This document shows, one piece after another, positions 44,582 through 55,109 of a DNA stretch of 64,000 nt. The notes under the pieces were generated by a model. That model was not told the DNA's origin. It did no database searches and saw only the letters and a list, made by a program, of their open reading frames with translations. Position 1 is the first letter of the stretch, and every line of letters begins with the position of its first letter. The stretch comes from Cellulomonas sp. Y8 (GTDB taxonomy: Bacteria > Actinomycetota > Actinomycetes > Actinomycetales > Cellulomonadaceae), in contig NZ_CP041203.1 of assembly GCF_008033115.1 (NCBI RefSeq), positions 372,001 through 436,000 of the forward strand, in the 5' to 3' direction. Position numbers and translations under genes: made by a program.

Positions 44582-45196
44582 GTGACCGGCACCGAGCACT
44601 ACTTCACCGCCGAGCCCGCCTCCCCCGACGAGCGCCGGGCCCGCACCGTGCACCTCGCGGGCCGGGACGTCGAGGTCGAGACCGCCGGCGGCGTGTTCTC
44701 CCCCGACCACCTGGACGGCGGGACCGAGGTGCTGCTGCAGCACGTGCCCGACCCGCCCCGCGACGGCGACCTGCTCGACCTCGGCTGCGGCTGGGGGCCG
44801 GTCGCGCTCAGCCTCGGCCTGCTCGCCCCGCACGCGCGGGTGTGGGCCGTCGACGTGAACGAGCGGGCGCTCGACCTGACCCGGCGCAACGCGGCGCGGC
44901 TCGGGGTCGACGGGCTGACGGCGGTGCGTCCCGAGGACGTGCCCGACGACGTGCGGTTCGCCGCCATCTGGTCGAACCCGCCGATCCGGGTCGGCAAGGA
45001 GACGCTGCACGCGATGCTGCGGCAGTGGCTCCGGCGGCTGCTCCCGGGCGGCGAGGCGTACCTCGTGGTGGCGAAGAACCTCGGGTCGGACTCGCTGCTG
45101 CGCTGGCTGGCGACGGAGCTCGACGGGGCCGCGGCGGTGGACCGGGTCGCGACCGCGCGGGGGTTCCGGGTGCTGCGGGTGGTCGCGGCTGGCTGA
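44582..45196 (+). CDS. RsmC-like class I SAM methyltransferase
   Basis: A 204-residue small-domain methyltransferase. The SAM loop is DLLDLGCGWGPVALSLGL, with acidic WAVDVNERAL, and the NPPY-type motif is SNPPIRVGKETLH, as in rRNA guanine-N2 methyltransferases RsmC/RlmG. The N-terminus (EHYFTAEPASPDERR) is typical of the single-domain actinobacterial form. The likely target is a guanine in 16S rRNA; it is not proven here. Divergent from hflX. Confidence 0.88.
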   Translation: MTGTEHYFTAEPASPDERRARTVHLAGRDVEVETAGGVFSPDHLDGGTEVLLQHVPDPPRDGDLLDLGCGWGPVALSLGLLAPHARVWAVDVNERALDLTRRNAARLGVDGLTAVRPEDVPDDVRFAAIWSNPPIRVGKETLHAMLRQWLRRLLPGGEAYLVVAKNLGSDSLLRWLATELDGAAAVDRVATARGFRVLRVVAAG

Positions 45197-45226
45197 GGCC
45201 CGGACCCCGGCGCGGCCCGGCGCGCG

Positions 45227-45772
45227 TCAGTCCGCGACGACCGGCGCGGACCAGCAGCGGGCCGTGACGCCGACCAGGTTCCAGGCGTTGATCGCCACGA
45301 CCAGCGCCAGCAGCGCCGCGGTGGCCTGCTCGCCGGACGCGGCGGTCGCCGCCGCGACCACCTCGCCCGGCACCCGGGTCTGCGGAGCGAGCGTCACGGA
45401 CTCGGCCAGCTCGAGCGCGGCACGCTGCCGCGCGGTGAAGAACGACGACTCCCGCCACACGGCGACCGCGTCCACCTGCTGGGTCCGCAGGCCCGCGGCA
45501 CGGGCGTCCCGGGCGTGGGTGTCGACGCAGTAGGCGCAGCCGTTCAGCTGCGAGGCGCGGAGCCGGACGATCTCGCGCAGCGCGGGCTCGACCCCGGCGC
45601 GGTCGAGCTCGGCGGTGGCGGCGGCGTCCAGGTCGGCGAGCGCGGCGGAGAACGTGGGGGCGAGGCCGTCGACGTCGAGGCGGCGCGGGACGCGCACCGG
45701 GCGGTCGGGGCCGTCGGAGCCGTCGGTATGCTGCGCGTGGTCGGGTGCCGGGGCGGTGGTCTGCGTGGTCAT
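45227..45772 (-). CDS. Carboxymuconolactone decarboxylase/AhpD-like protein
   Basis: 181 residues with the AhpD-fold motif LRASQLNGCAYCVDTHARDAR (CxxC at ~93-96) and a downstream conserved helix (ALELAESVTL). AhpD-like proteins are thiol peroxidase or disulfide partners. The ~40-residue N-terminal region is acidic and low-complexity. It is divergent from a MocR-type regulator; the 47-bp gap makes shared control likely. Confidence 0.88.
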   Translation of the reverse strand: MTTQTTAPAPDHAQHTDGSDGPDRPVRVPRRLDVDGLAPTFSAALADLDAAATAELDRAGVEPALREIVRLRASQLNGCAYCVDTHARDARAAGLRTQQVDAVAVWRESSFFTARQRAALELAESVTLAPQTRVPGEVVAAATAASGEQATAALLALVVAINAWNLVGVTARCWSAPVVAD

Positions 45773-45819
45773 GCCGGCGACGCTACGGACGGGGCGGCCC
45801 TCCTCTACAGTCCAATGTC

Positions 45820-47247
45820 GTGCGCGCGACGTGGGCCATCGGCGGGTTGGACCTGTTCCTCGACCTGCGCGCCGCGCGTCCGCGCCGGGGCCTGGAGGAC
45901 GCGCTCCGGGCGGCCGTGACCGAGGGCCGGCTCGCCCCCGGCACGCGGCTCCCGGCGACGCGCTCCGTCGCCGCCGACCTGGGCGTCGCGCGCAACACCG
46001 TCGCGCAGGTCTACGAGCAGCTCGCCGCCGAGGGCTGGTTGACCAGCCGTGTCGGGGCGGGGACCTGGGTCGCCGAGCCCGCCGCGAGCCCGGCTCCGGC
46101 GGAGGGGCGACCGACCGGACAGCCCGCGGCCGGCTCGCCCGGCCCACCCGCGGGAGCCGACCTGCGCGCGGGCATCCCCGACGCCGCGGCCTTCCCGCGC
46201 CGCGAGTGGGCCGCGGCGGTGCGGCGCGCCGTCCTCGACTCCCCGGCCGGTTCGCTCGGGTACCCGGACCCGCGCGGCGTCCCGGCGGCCCGTGAGGCGC
46301 TGGCGGGCTACCTGGCCCGGACCCGCGGCGTGCGCGCGACGTCCGGGCGCGTCCTGCTGGCGCGCGGGTTCGGCGGCCTGCTGGCCGCGGCCTGCCGGGC
46401 GCTGGCCGCCGCGGGCGCGACCCGGGTCGCCGTCGAGGAGTACGGCCACGCACGGCACCGGGACGCGATCGTCGCGGCGGGCCTCGCGGTCGTGCCGCTG
46501 CCCGTCGACCGGGACGGGGCGGACGTCGCGCAGCTCGCGGAGCTCGGGGTCGACGCCGTGCTGCTCACCCCGGCGCACCAGTTCCCCACCGGCGTCGCGC
46601 TGGCCCCGGACCGCCGGACCGCGGTGGTGCGCTGGGCCGCCGCCACCGGCGCGCTCGTGCTCGAGGACGACTACGACGGCGAGTTCCGGTACGACCGCCG
46701 GGCGGTCGGGGCGCTGCAGGCGCTCGCGCCGGAGCACGTGCTGTACGCCGGCACCGCGAGCAAGTCGGTCGGGCCGGGGCTCGGGCTCGCGTGGGCGGTC
46801 GCGCCGGAGCGGCTGGTGGCACCGCTCGCCCGGCAGACCGAGCTGCTCGGGGGCGGGCCGCCGGCCGTCGACCAGCTGGCGCTCGCCGGGTTCGTCGAGG
46901 CGCACGACCTGGACCGCTCGGTGCGCCGACTGCGGCAGCACTACCGGGCGCGCCGCGCGCGGGTCGAGGCCGTGGTCGCCGAGCGCCTGCCGGCCTGCGC
47001 GGTCGCCGGGCTGCCCGCGGGCCTGCACTGCCTGGTCGAGCTGCCCGCCGGGACGTCCGAGACCGCGGTCGTGGCCGCAGCGGCGCGCCGTGGGGTGCGG
47101 CTGGAGGGGCTCTCGGCGTTCGCGGCCCCCGGTACGGGGCGGGGCCGGGGGCCGGCCGTGGTCGTCGGCTACGGGGCCCCGGGGGCGCACGCGTTCGACG
47201 CCGTGCTCGCCGCCGCGGCGGAGGCGATCGCCGACGTGCTGGACTGA
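45820..47247 (+). CDS. MocR/PdxR-type regulator (GntR helix-turn-helix + aminotransferase domain)
   Basis: 475 residues. The N-terminal GntR winged helix reads LEDALRAAVTEGRLAPGTRLPATRSVAADLGVARNTVAQVYEQL, and a PLP-dependent aminotransferase-like domain follows from ~110 with EEYGHARHRD, LTPAHQFPTG, EDDYDGEFRYDR and the PLP lysine in GTASKSVGPGL. MocR proteins sense PLP or amino compounds and regulate a nearby gene, here likely the divergent AhpD-like one. A TACAGT sits 8 nt before the GTG start. Confidence 0.9.
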   Translation: MRATWAIGGLDLFLDLRAARPRRGLEDALRAAVTEGRLAPGTRLPATRSVAADLGVARNTVAQVYEQLAAEGWLTSRVGAGTWVAEPAASPAPAEGRPTGQPAAGSPGPPAGADLRAGIPDAAAFPRREWAAAVRRAVLDSPAGSLGYPDPRGVPAAREALAGYLARTRGVRATSGRVLLARGFGGLLAAACRALAAAGATRVAVEEYGHARHRDAIVAAGLAVVPLPVDRDGADVAQLAELGVDAVLLTPAHQFPTGVALAPDRRTAVVRWAAATGALVLEDDYDGEFRYDRRAVGALQALAPEHVLYAGTASKSVGPGLGLAWAVAPERLVAPLARQTELLGGGPPAVDQLALAGFVEAHDLDRSVRRLRQHYRARRARVEAVVAERLPACAVAGLPAGLHCLVELPAGTSETAVVAAAARRGVRLEGLSAFAAPGTGRGRGPAVVVGYGAPGAHAFDAVLAAAAEAIADVLD

Positions 47248-47275
47248 CCGAGCCGGGGTCGCGGGGCGCCGGGAG

Positions 47276-47602
47276 TCAGCGCAGCGCGGCCACCACGGCG
47301 CGCGCCTGGGCGAGGCTCGGCACGCCCGCGACCCGGACGACGGGCGCGCCGTCGGCGTCGAGCACGACCACCGTCGGCGTCTCGGTCACCCCGAACCGCT
47401 CCGCCAGGTCCGCGCGGTCGGCCACGTCGACCTCGACGTGCGCGACGCCGTCCTGGGTCGCCACGACCCGCTCCAGCACCCGGCGGGTGGCCCGGCACGG
47501 CGCGCAGAATCCCGACGACAGCTGGAGGAACGTCGCGTCGCGCCCCAGGGGGCGGCGCAGGTCCTCGGCCGTCAGGGCGGCGGCGGTCGACGTGTCGGTC
47601 AC
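47276..47602 (-). CDS. Thioredoxin-like protein
   Basis: A 108-residue thioredoxin fold with active site FCAPC in [16 protein letters not shown] and the cis-Pro in [11 protein letters not shown]. No signal peptide, so it is cytosolic. It probably acts in thiol redox, fitting the AhpD-like gene nearby, although the two are separated by the MocR gene. The GTG start has no strong ribosome site. Confidence 0.9.
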   Translation of the reverse strand: MTDTSTAAALTAEDLRRPLGRDATFLQLSSGFCAPCRATRRVLERVVATQDGVAHVEVDVADRADLAERFGVTETPTVVVLDADGAPVVRVAGVPSLAQARAVVAALR

Positions 47603-47663
47603 GCGGGGTGCAACGCGCCCGCGGCCCGGGGTGTTCCGGCGCTCGGCCGGGACCCGGACGCGG

Positions 47664-48635
47664 TCAGCGGGACAGCGCGGCCGGGTCGACGTCGAGGTCC
47701 GCGACGAGGACCGCCGGGCCGGCGAGCTCGACGTGGCCGTCCGGCAGGGCCGCGACCCGCACGGTCCCGCCCGGCACGTCCACCAGCCAGACGTCGGGCG
47801 CCTGCGGCCCGGCCCAGGCCCGCACCGCGAGCGCCGCGGCGCACGCGCCGGTGCCGCAGGACCGGGTCTCGCCGACCCCGCGCTCGTGCACGCGCATCCG
47901 CACCCGGCCGACGACCGTGCCGTCCGCGAGCCGCTGCTCCCCGAGCGGGACGACCAGCTCGACGTTCGTGCCGTGCGGCGGCACCGGGTCGACCGCGGGG
48001 GCCCGGGTGAGGTCGGCGGCGGCGAGCTCGGCGTCGTCCGCGAGCGCCAGCACCGTGTGCGGGTTGCCCAGGTCGACGCTGAGCGCGGGGCGCGGCACCG
48101 GCAGACCCGGGACGTCCACCTGGGCGTCCGCGCCCGCGGCGGCCGCCTCGGGCCCGCCCGGCAGCCGCCACTCCCCCATGTCGACGGCGTACCAGGTCTC
48201 GCCCGCGGGGCCGGCGGCCTCCCGGACGCGCCGGACGCCGGCGCGGGTGCCGAGCACGAGCTCGCCCGTCGCGGGGTCCCACAGGCCGAGCGCGCGGGCG
48301 TACTCCGCGACGACCCGCACGCCGTTGCCGCACATCTCCGCGATCGACCCGTCGGCGTTGCGGTAGTCCATGAACCACGTGGCGGCCGGGTCCTCCGCGA
48401 GCACCGCGGCGCCCTCGGGCAGCTCGGCGCTGGCGACCAGCCGGATGACCCCGTCGCCGCCGATCCCCGCGCGGCGGTCGGCGAGCGCGCGGACCAGGTC
48501 GGCGTCGAGCGCGATCCCGGTCCGGCCGTCGAGCAGCACGAAGTCGTTCTGCGTGCCGTGGCCCTTGGTCACGCGCAGCGCCGCGACCGTGTCGGGCAGG
48601 GCGCGGGCGGCCGGGGACGCGGCGGGGGCGGTCAT
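47664..48635 (-). CDS. dapF: Diaminopimelate epimerase
   Basis: A 323-residue cofactor-independent epimerase converting LL- to meso-diaminopimelate for lysine (and, in many bacteria, cell wall). Catalytic cysteines lie in [14 protein letters not shown] and [13 protein letters not shown]. The N-terminal [13 protein letters not shown] and GGDGVIRL motifs are standard. The ATG overlaps the corrected miaA stop (ATGA). A ~14-residue Ala-rich N-terminal extension is present. Confidence 0.96.
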   Translation of the reverse strand: MTAPAASPAARALPDTVAALRVTKGHGTQNDFVLLDGRTGIALDADLVRALADRRAGIGGDGVIRLVASAELPEGAAVLAEDPAATWFMDYRNADGSIAEMCGNGVRVVAEYARALGLWDPATGELVLGTRAGVRRVREAAGPAGETWYAVDMGEWRLPGGPEAAAAGADAQVDVPGLPVPRPALSVDLGNPHTVLALADDAELAAADLTRAPAVDPVPPHGTNVELVVPLGEQRLADGTVVGRVRMRVHERGVGETRSCGTGACAAALAVRAWAGPQAPDVWLVDVPGGTVRVAALPDGHVELAGPAVLVADLDVDPAALSR

Positions 48636-49590
48636 GACCCCAGACTACGGCGCGGCGCCGGGTCGTCCGTGGCGAGCCCCAGCTCCCCGGAGTCGGCCCC
48701 CCGGACGAGCGCGAGGGCCCCGGTCGACGAGGTCCGGGTCCTGCGCGTCGAGCCAGTGCACGCGCGGGTCGCGCCCGAACCAGCCCATCTGCTTGCGGGC
48801 CAGCCGCCGGGTGCCGGCGACCACCTGGGCGCGTGCCTCGTCCTCGGTGATCTCGCCGCGCAGGGCGGACAGCACCTCGGCGTAGCCGACGGCGCGCGAG
48901 GCCGTGCGGCCGATGCCGCGCCCGACCAGGCCGCGCACCTCGTCGACGAGCCCGGCGGCCCACATCCGGTCGACCCGCGCCTGCACCCGCTCGTCGAGCA
49001 CGGCGCGGTCGCAGTCCAGGCCGATCTGCACGGCGGGGACCTCGTAGTCGTGACCGGGCAGGTTCGCCGAGTACGGCCGCCCCGTCAGCGCGATGACCTC
49101 CAGCGCCCGGACGATCCGGCGGGCGTTGCGCGGGCCGATGTTCCTCCGCGGCGACCGGGTCGGCGGCGGCGAGCTCGGCGTGCAGGGCGCGGGCGCCCTC
49201 GGTCTCGACCCGGGCCTCCAGCGCGGCGCGGACCTCGGGGTCGGTACCGGGGAACTCGATCCGGTCCAGCAGGGACCGCACGTACAGCCCCGACCCGCCC
49301 ACCACGACCGGTCGGCGGCCGCGGGCGGCGATGTCGGCGAGCGCCGCGCGGGCGTCGCGCTGGTACGCGGCGACCGTGGCGTCCTCGTGCGGGTCGAGCA
49401 CGTCGAGCAGGTGGTGCGGGACGCCCCGGCGCTCCGCGACGGCGAGCTTGGCGGTGCCGATGTCCAGGCCCCGGTAGAGCTGCAGCGCGTCGGCGTTCAC
49501 GACCTCGCCGTCCAGGTGCTCCGCGAGGGCGACGCCCAGGTCGGACTTGCCGGTCGCGGTCGGGCCGACCACGGCGACGACGACGGTCAA
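48632..49590 (-). CDS. miaA: MiaA, tRNA A37 dimethylallyltransferase (two apparent frameshifts)
   Basis: An enzyme that prenylates A37 of tRNAs reading UNN codons; MiaB, also in this window, then adds methylthio. The start is TTG 49590 in a TTGA overlap with the upstream stop, with GAGGAG 5 nt upstream. The first frame has [38 protein letters not shown] and [12 protein letters not shown]. Near 49140-49148 the frame changes (restoring [11 protein letters not shown]), continuing through [15 protein letters not shown]. One extra C in CCCC at 48718-48721 changes it again, and the corrected end reaches the TGA at 48632-48634 overlapping dapF. Corrected length is ~318 residues, normal for MiaA. Confidence 0.9.
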
Positions 49591-50384
49591 CGGGGCTCCT
49601 CGAGGTGGTGCGGGACGGGACGGTCGTGCGGGTCGGGGAGCGTCGGGCCGGCGAGCGCGGCCGGGTCGGCGAGCCGCCAGGCGGCGACGACGTGCTGGGC
49701 GCCCGCCACGACCTCGCGGTGCAGGCTGGCGGCCTCGGTGACGGCGCCCGCGGGCAGCAGCGCCAGGGCGGCCCGCCACGGACCCCGGCCCGAGACGGCC
49801 AGGTCGCGCGCGCCGTCGGCACCGAGGTCGTCGAGCGCCCGGCCCAGCGCGGCGGGCCCGTCGGCGAGGGCGGCGAGCAGGGCGTCGTCCGCGGCGGGTG
49901 CACGCGGGTCGTCCGCGAGCGGGGCGTCCGGTCCGTGCCGGGCGCTGAGCGACCCGACGACCACGACCGCGCGCGGGGCGGCGGAGGAGTCGTGGGCGGC
50001 GACGACGTGGTCGGCGGCGCGGTCGATCTCGACCACGTCGACCGGCGAGGCGACCCCGGCGGCGCGCAGCAGCACGAGCGCGACCGACGCGGGCACGTCC
50101 GCGCGCGGGGCGCCGTCGAGCGCGGGCGGCGCGAGGTCGGGCAGGTCGAGGCCCGCGGCACCGAGCCCGGGCGCGACGGGGTGCGGCAGGAACCGCAGGC
50201 GGCGCGCGGGCGCGATCACGAGCACCCGCTCGACGCCCGGGTTCCCGCCGGCTCCGGTGTCTCCGGCGAGGTCCGCGAGCGCCGCCACCGCCGCGTCCCG
50301 CAGCCCGGCGGCGGGGTCGGCCCGCCCGGCGGCACCGGGGACGAGCAGGGCGGTGTCGGGCAGGAACACCACGGCCAGGCTCAC
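49587..50384 (-). CDS. LigB-like (class III extradiol dioxygenase-like) protein
   Basis: 265 residues beginning [16 protein letters not shown]. It resembles the actinobacterial LigB-superfamily proteins encoded beside miaA (such as mycobacterial Rv2728c), but the metal-binding His/Glu set of dioxygenases is not clear: one His is in [18 protein letters not shown] and others are scattered. The role is unknown. The GTG start (50384) has a weak ribosome site. Its stop overlaps the miaA TTG start. Confidence 0.65.
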   Translation of the reverse strand: MSLAVVFLPDTALLVPGAAGRADPAAGLRDAAVAALADLAGDTGAGGNPGVERVLVIAPARRLRFLPHPVAPGLGAAGLDLPDLAPPALDGAPRADVPASVALVLLRAAGVASPVDVVEIDRAADHVVAAHDSSAAPRAVVVVGSLSARHGPDAPLADDPRAPAADDALLAALADGPAALGRALDDLGADGARDLAVSGRGPWRAALALLPAGAVTEAASLHREVVAGAQHVVAAWRLADPAALAGPTLPDPHDRPVPHHLEEPR

Positions 50385-50443
50385 CCCGGCACCGTATCCC
50401 GCCGCGCCCGCCCCTCCGCCCCGCACCCGCTGCCTGCAAGACC

Positions 50444-50524
50444 CCCGCCGAGATGGCAGCTCTCGGCTGCGCGGCCGTCCCCGCGCACAGCCGAGAGCTG
50501 CCCTCTCGGCGAGACCGCTCGCCG
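50444..50524. repeat. Long palindrome with a second hairpin (CGCCGAGA family)
   Basis: The 24-base arms at 50444-50467 and 50486-50509 are complementary except at one position (CGCCGAGATGGCAGCTCTCG against CGCCGAGAGGG...). A second 9-bp hairpin (CTCGGCGAG, loop ACCG) overlaps at 50503-50524. It lies between two same-strand genes, in a 222-bp gap with no other gene. Confidence 0.85.
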
Positions 50525-50606
50525 AGCGGGCAGTCGATGTCCCCATCCGGCGTGCGGAGGGGACGTCTAGTGCCCACTCGGCGCAGCGCGAGCGCGCGGC
50601 GCGGGG

Positions 50607-52610
50607 TCAGGTGGTCAGGGTGCGGGCCAGGTCGTCGGCGCGGGCGTCCTGGCCCGAGCGGCGCAGTACGTCGACCAGGGCGTTCGCGACCTCGCCGTGC
50701 GGGGCCCGCTGGCGCGCGGCCTGGAACCCCTCCATCGCCGACTCCAGGTGCCACACCGCGTCCTCGACGTGGCCCAGGTCGTCGTGCAGCCGCCCGGCGC
50801 GAGCCAGAACGCGTGCGCGGCGTCCGCGAGCGCGCCGAGGCCGGCGTAGGCCTCGGCCGCCGACTGCGCGCGGGTGGCCGCGGCGGCGCTGCGCTCCGGG
50901 CCGCCGAGCGTCGCCAGCAGCCGGGCGGCCGCGTCGTCCAGGTCGGCGGCGGCGCGGCGGTGCTCGGCCTGCTCGCGGGCGACGAGCTCCGGGGCCCGCT
51001 CGTCGTCTCCCGGAGCGGCGTCCGCGGCCAGCCGGAGCAGCAGGCCGTCCGCCTCCGCGAGCACGGCCTCGGCCCGGCCGGTCACCGCGGCGGCGCCGGC
51101 CCACGCGACGACCACCGGCGCGACGACCGTGGCGGGGACGTCCGCGGCCCGGAGCCGGGCGACCGCCGCGGCGTAGCCGGAGGCCGCACCCGTCGTCGTC
51201 GCCGAGCACCTGCGCGCAGTGCGCGGCCTCCGCGTAGCCGAAGCCGGACTCCGTCAGCAGGCCTGCGCCCTCGAACGCGACCGCGGCGTCGAGGTAGGCA
51301 CCGGCCGCGGACTCCAGGTCACCGGTTCCGGCGAGGCGCTCGGCCTCCGCGGCCAGCGCCGCGGGGTCGGCCGGGGCGGCACGCCGCGCGTCGCCGGGGG
51401 CCGCACCGTCCGCGCTCGTCGCGGCACCCGCCGCGCTGCCGGCCGAGCCGTCGGCGTCCGACCCGCCCGCGTCCGGGGTCGCCCCGCCGCGCGCCGCCAG
51501 GCCCCGCGGCAGCACGTCGAGGTCCAGCGCGTGAGGAGCCGGCTCGGTCGCCCACGCGCGGGCCACCGACTCGCTCTCGGCGCTCGTCCCGTTCCGCGCG
51601 TCGAACTGCCTCGCCAGCGCGGTCGCCTCGGCCCGCAACCAGTCGTCGAGCTCGGCCACGGTCGTCGCGGGCACGGAGGCCAGCCGCACCGGCAGGTCGC
51701 CCTGCCCGGCCGAGCGCAGGACGTGCGTCGCCCCGCCGACCAGCCGCGCGAACGCCAGCCGCGAGTACGGCGTGTCCCCGCCGGTGAGGTACTGCTGGTC
51801 CGCCTCGATCGCCCGGACGGCGCGCTCGGCCTGCCCGCCGCGCGCGAGCAGCCGCACCCGGCGACCGCGGGCGCCGACCATGTCGGACTCGGCCTCCGCG
51901 AGCGCCGCGACGGCACGCCGGTGGGTCCGGGCGGCGTCGCGCGGCCGGCCCTGGTCCAGGTAGGCCTCGGCGAGGTAGGACAGCATGTCCGCCGGCTCGG
52001 ACGCGCACGACGGGTCCTCGGCGAGGGTCTGCTCGATGATCCGGATGCCCTCCTCGGCCCGGTCGGTGCCGATGAGCCACGCGGCGCGGTCGCCGGGGTC
52101 GCACGCCTCGCACTGGGAGAAGTCGTCGCGCGGGGTGGCGATCCACGCCTGGTAGGCGGCCTCGACGTCGGCGGCGCCGCGCTGCCGGGCCCAGGCGAAC
52201 CGCTCGTAGGCGACCGCGTCCATGCCGTTCCCGGCCAGGGCGTAGCGGCGCTCCATGTCCGCGAGGGTGCGGTCGATCTGCTCGGCCGGGACCGTCGGGA
52301 AGTCCGCGAGCCCGGAGATCATCCACTTGAACGACCAGAACAGGCCGTGCCGGTCGTGCGCGTCGAAGTGCTCGGGGTGCTCGTCGTACCAGCGCAGCAG
52401 CCGCGCGAACGCGACGAACGACCGGTCGACCTCGCCGCCCCACTGGTACGCCTCGACCAGCGTGCCGAGCGCGTAGGCGCGGGCGGCGTCCGGGCCCTCG
52501 GCGTCGACCAGCCGCACCTGGCGCTCGGCGGCCTGGGACCGGGCCAGCCCGTACGGCATCTGCCGCACGCGGGAGATCTCGCGGTTGGCCTCGTCCAGCG
52601 TGCGCGTCAC
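50607..52610 (-). CDS. Helical repeat (TPR-like) protein, HSP90-linked (two compensating frameshifts)
   Basis: About 667 residues, helical throughout with TPR-like pairs of helices ([49 protein letters not shown]). An Ala/Ser/Gly/Asp-rich linker lies near 395-435. Frame is displaced between ~51190 and ~50800: an extra base in CCC at 51189-51191 and a missing one near 50793-50802. The intermediate frame continues the helical Ala/Leu-rich pattern, which supports indels over a real stop. The GTG start overlaps the hsp90 stop (GTGA). The function is unknown. The coupling suggests a co-chaperone or client adaptor, by inference. Confidence 0.75.
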   Translation of the reverse strand: MTRTLDEANREISRVRQMPYGLARSQAAERQVRLVDAEGPDAARAYALGTLVEAYQWGGEVDRSFVAFARLLRWYDEHPEHFDAHDRHGLFWSFKWMISGLADFPTVPAEQIDRTLADMERRYALAGNGMDAVAYERFAWARQRGAADVEAAYQAWIATPRDDFSQCEACDPGDRAAWLIGTDRAEEGIRIIEQTLAEDPSCASEPADMLSYLAEAYLDQGRPRDAARTHRRAVAALAEAESDMVGARGRRVRLLARGGQAERAVRAIEADQQYLTGGDTPYSRLAFARLVGGATHVLRSAGQGDLPVRLASVPATTVAELDDWLRAEATALARQFDARNGTSAESESVARAWATEPAPHALDLDVLPRGLAARGGATPDAGGSDADGSAGSAAGAATSADGAAPGDARRAAPADPAALAAEAERLAGTGDLESAAGAYLDAAVAFEGAGLLTESGFGYAEAAHCAQVLGDDDGCGLRLRRGGRPAPGRGRPRHGRRAGGRRVGRRRRGDRPGRGRARGGGRPAAPAGRGRRSGRRRAGPGARRPRAGRAPPRRRRPGRRGRPAAGDARRPGAQRRRGHPRAVGGRGLRRPRRARGRRARVLARAGRLHDDLGHVEDAVWHLESAMEGFQAARQRAPHGEVANALVDVLRRSGQDARADDLARTLTT

Positions 52611-54601
52611 GCGCGCTCCTCCCCGGCCGGTCCCCCGGCCGCCTCGTCGTCGGCGCCGGGCAGCGCGCCCGGCACCCCCTCGCCCGCGCCGCCCCGCGGG
52701 CCCGCACCGGACCCGGCCAGCCCGGCCCGCAGCAGCACCGACATCGAGCCGGTCATCAGCTCCGAGTCCCGCGCGCGCAGCGGCTCGCCGGACAGCAGCA
52801 GGGCGGACACGTACAGGGACCGCAGCCCCGCGGCGACCACCTCGCCCGGTGGCGCGTCGAGCAGGTCGCGCACCAGCGGGCTGGCGTCGTTGAGCACGAG
52901 CCGGCGCGCGGCGGCGGGCGCGGCGAACCCCGCGAGCACGTCGCTCCACACGTCGTCGGCCTCGGCCATCGCCGCCTGCAGGTCGCGCTGGTGGTCGCCG
53001 TCCCGGTCGTGCAGCAGGACCGCGGGCAGCTCGGCGGGCTCGAACGTCCGCAGCACGAGCTCGGTGTCGAGGGGCCGCAGCACCTCGCCGCCCGCCCGCA
53101 CCGCGTCGAGGGTCGCGAGCTCGCGCTCCGGCGCCACCGGGGCCAGCACCTGCGCGATGTCGCCGGCGCCGAGCGGCCGCACCTCGCCGAGTCCGCGCCC
53201 CGGCCCGCGCGCGGCGAGCCGAGCCAGCAGGTCCGCGTCGTAGACGTACCCCGCGTTCACCACGGCCAGGCCCTGCGCGCGGGCGACCGGGGCGATCCGC
53301 CGGTACTCCTCGAGCGTCGGCGCGAACACCACCTGCCCGTGCTCCTGCGCGACCTCGGCGAGCGTGAGCGTCCCGTCGGTCGTCTCGTAGGGCAGGATCC
53401 GCGCCGCGAGGTCGAGCATCGTGTCGTCGGTCAGGGCGAGCGAGCGCACCGCCAGGTGGTGCGTGCTCACGAACTGCCGCGCGAGAGCGGTCGACGACTC
53501 CAGGGTGCGCAGCGTCCAGGACCGGACCGCGTCCGCGAGCGCCTCCTGTGTCGCCAGCAGCACCTCGTCCGTGTACAGCGCCTCGCGGGACGCGGTCGGG
53601 CGCAGGCCCGAGGCGTCGATGACGCACCGGACGAAGAACGCCCACTCGGGGAGCAGCCCGTCGACGCGCGTCCCGAGCAGCATCCGCTTGAGGTAGACCC
53701 GGTGCGAGCCGCCGCCGCCCGGCGGGACCGCCGCGGGCAGCACGAACGCCACCCCGGTGACCCCGGCCAGCGGGACCGACAGGTCGATGCTGGCGAGCGG
53801 CGTGAAGCCGAGGGCCTGCTCGCAGTACCGGGCCAGCGCCTGCGCGCGGGCGGCCTCGTCCGGGTGCTCGCGCGCCCAGGGCGTCTCGGGCGCCGAGATG
53901 CGGCGCCACACGTGCCCGGGGCGCGGGGCGCCGTCGCCGGGCAGGTCGTCGGCGGGGTCACCGGCTCCCGGTGCCGCGGCCGCGGGGGCGGTCCCCAGCG
54001 GCACCTCCACCGCCACGTCGACCGGCAGCAGCGAGCCGAACTCCGCGGCGAGCGCCGCGACCGTCTCCCCCGCCAGCCAGTGCTCGAGGTCCCGCCGCGG
54101 CCGGAGCCGCACGGTGCTGCCCGCCGGCAGGTCGGCGTCCGGCAGCTCGACGAGGTCGTACGACCCGTCCGCGTGCCCGCGCCAGCGCACGGCCGGGGCC
54201 AGCGGGTCCCGGGCGGACCGGGACACCAGCTCGATCCGGTCGGCCACCATGAACGCCGACAGCAGGCCGATGCCGAACTGCCCGAGGAACTCCTCGCGAC
54301 CGACGCCGAGGTCGAGGTCGCGCTTGGACGACCGTCCGACGGTCGCGAGCAGCTCCTCCGCCTCGGCGCGGGTCAGGCCCACGCCGGAGTCGGTGACGAG
54401 CAGCGAGCCGTCCGGCAGCGGCCGCAGCCGGACGGTCGCCGGGCACCCCGGGTCCTCGGCGCGGCGCGCGGTGATCGCGTCGACGCCGTTCTGCAGCAGC
54501 TCGCGCAGGTAGACCCGGGGTCCGGAGTACAGGTGCCGGGCGAGCAGGTCGACCACGCCGTGCAGGTCGACCTGGAACGCCCGCGCGGCGGGGTCCGTCA
54601 T
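52607..54601 (-). CDS. HSP90-family chaperone (short HtpG-like)
   Basis: A 664-residue HSP90-type GHKL ATPase. The N-domain has LRELLQNGVDAI (N-box Asn), VTDSGVGLTRAEAEELLATVGRSSK and GQFGIGLLSAFMVAD. The middle domain has WAREHP, LKRMLLGTRVDGLLPEWAFFVRCVID and TASREALYTD, the family SRE-type motif. The C-terminal dimerisation part is divergent and ends in a Gly/Pro-rich tail, so it differs from E. coli HtpG. The gene is translationally coupled to the TPR-like gene and followed upstream by a YbjN gene; no heat-shock operator is seen. Confidence 0.9.
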   Translation of the reverse strand: MTDPAARAFQVDLHGVVDLLARHLYSGPRVYLRELLQNGVDAITARRAEDPGCPATVRLRPLPDGSLLVTDSGVGLTRAEAEELLATVGRSSKRDLDLGVGREEFLGQFGIGLLSAFMVADRIELVSRSARDPLAPAVRWRGHADGSYDLVELPDADLPAGSTVRLRPRRDLEHWLAGETVAALAAEFGSLLPVDVAVEVPLGTAPAAAAPGAGDPADDLPGDGAPRPGHVWRRISAPETPWAREHPDEAARAQALARYCEQALGFTPLASIDLSVPLAGVTGVAFVLPAAVPPGGGGSHRVYLKRMLLGTRVDGLLPEWAFFVRCVIDASGLRPTASREALYTDEVLLATQEALADAVRSWTLRTLESSTALARQFVSTHHLAVRSLALTDDTMLDLAARILPYETTDGTLTLAEVAQEHGQVVFAPTLEEYRRIAPVARAQGLAVVNAGYVYDADLLARLAARGPGRGLGEVRPLGAGDIAQVLAPVAPERELATLDAVRAGGEVLRPLDTELVLRTFEPAELPAVLLHDRDGDHQRDLQAAMAEADDVWSDVLAGFAAPAAARRLVLNDASPLVRDLLDAPPGEVVAAGLRSLYVSALLLSGEPLRARDSELMTGSMSVLLRAGLAGSGAGPRGGAGEGVPGALPGADDEAAGGPAGEERA

Positions 54602-54611
54602 CGGCGCCGGG

Positions 54612-55109
54612 TCACTCCCCGGAGGCCGCGGCCTCGGCGGCCTTCGCCGCGGCGGCCTCGGCCGGGAACTGCTCGTCGAGGTGCTCGAACAGGCTCAGCG
54701 CGGTGGTGATGCCGCACGCGAGGTGCAGGTCGATCTGCTCGTCGGTCGCGCCGTGCTCGTAGTCGACCGTGTGCTCGGCGTACACGCCGACGACGTCGTC
54801 CTCGGCCCGCACGTAGCCCTTCGGCCACAGCTTCTCGGAGTTCCAGGTGTTCACCAGGTCGACCACCCGCGCGTACTGGTCGATCCCGACCTTGCGGTTC
54901 CACCGGCCGCGGGTCTGCAGGTACTCCTGCTGCCCGCCGAGCCGGAAGAAGTAGAACAGGTGCCCGTCCCAGTAGCCGCCGATGTCGCCGTCGTCGTCGA
55001 CGCCGTAGTTCATCTCGCGCGCGTCCAGCACGTCGATGACGCGCTGGTGCGACAGGGGCTGCGGTCCGGGGACGGACGCCGCGGCGTCCGGCTTGGTGAA
55101 GAAACCCAT
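54612..55109 (-). CDS. YbjN-domain protein 1
   Basis: A 165-residue cytosolic protein with a YbjN (type III secretion chaperone-like) fold: VIDVLDAREMNYGVDDDGDIGGYWDGHLFYFF and LVNTWNSEKLWPKGYV. Conserved cores are DDDGD-GG-W, RG-WNR and the W-x5-WPK motif also found in the two genes opposite. The ATG has GAGGACGCC upstream. The stop lies 10 bp before hsp90, on the same strand, so it is likely co-transcribed. The function is unknown. Confidence 0.85.
   Translation of the reverse strand: MGFFTKPDAAASVPGPQPLSHQRVIDVLDAREMNYGVDDDGDIGGYWDGHLFYFFRLGGQQEYLQTRGRWNRKVGIDQYARVVDLVNTWNSEKLWPKGYVRAEDDVVGVYAEHTVDYEHGATDEQIDLHLACGITTALSLFEHLDEQFPAEAAAAKAAEAAASGE

Noticed and set aside
48645..48717. The Arg/Gly-rich end of the second miaA frame as the true C-terminus
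   Set aside because: Removing one base from CCCC (48718-48721) restores a normal C-terminus and a TGA overlapping dapF.
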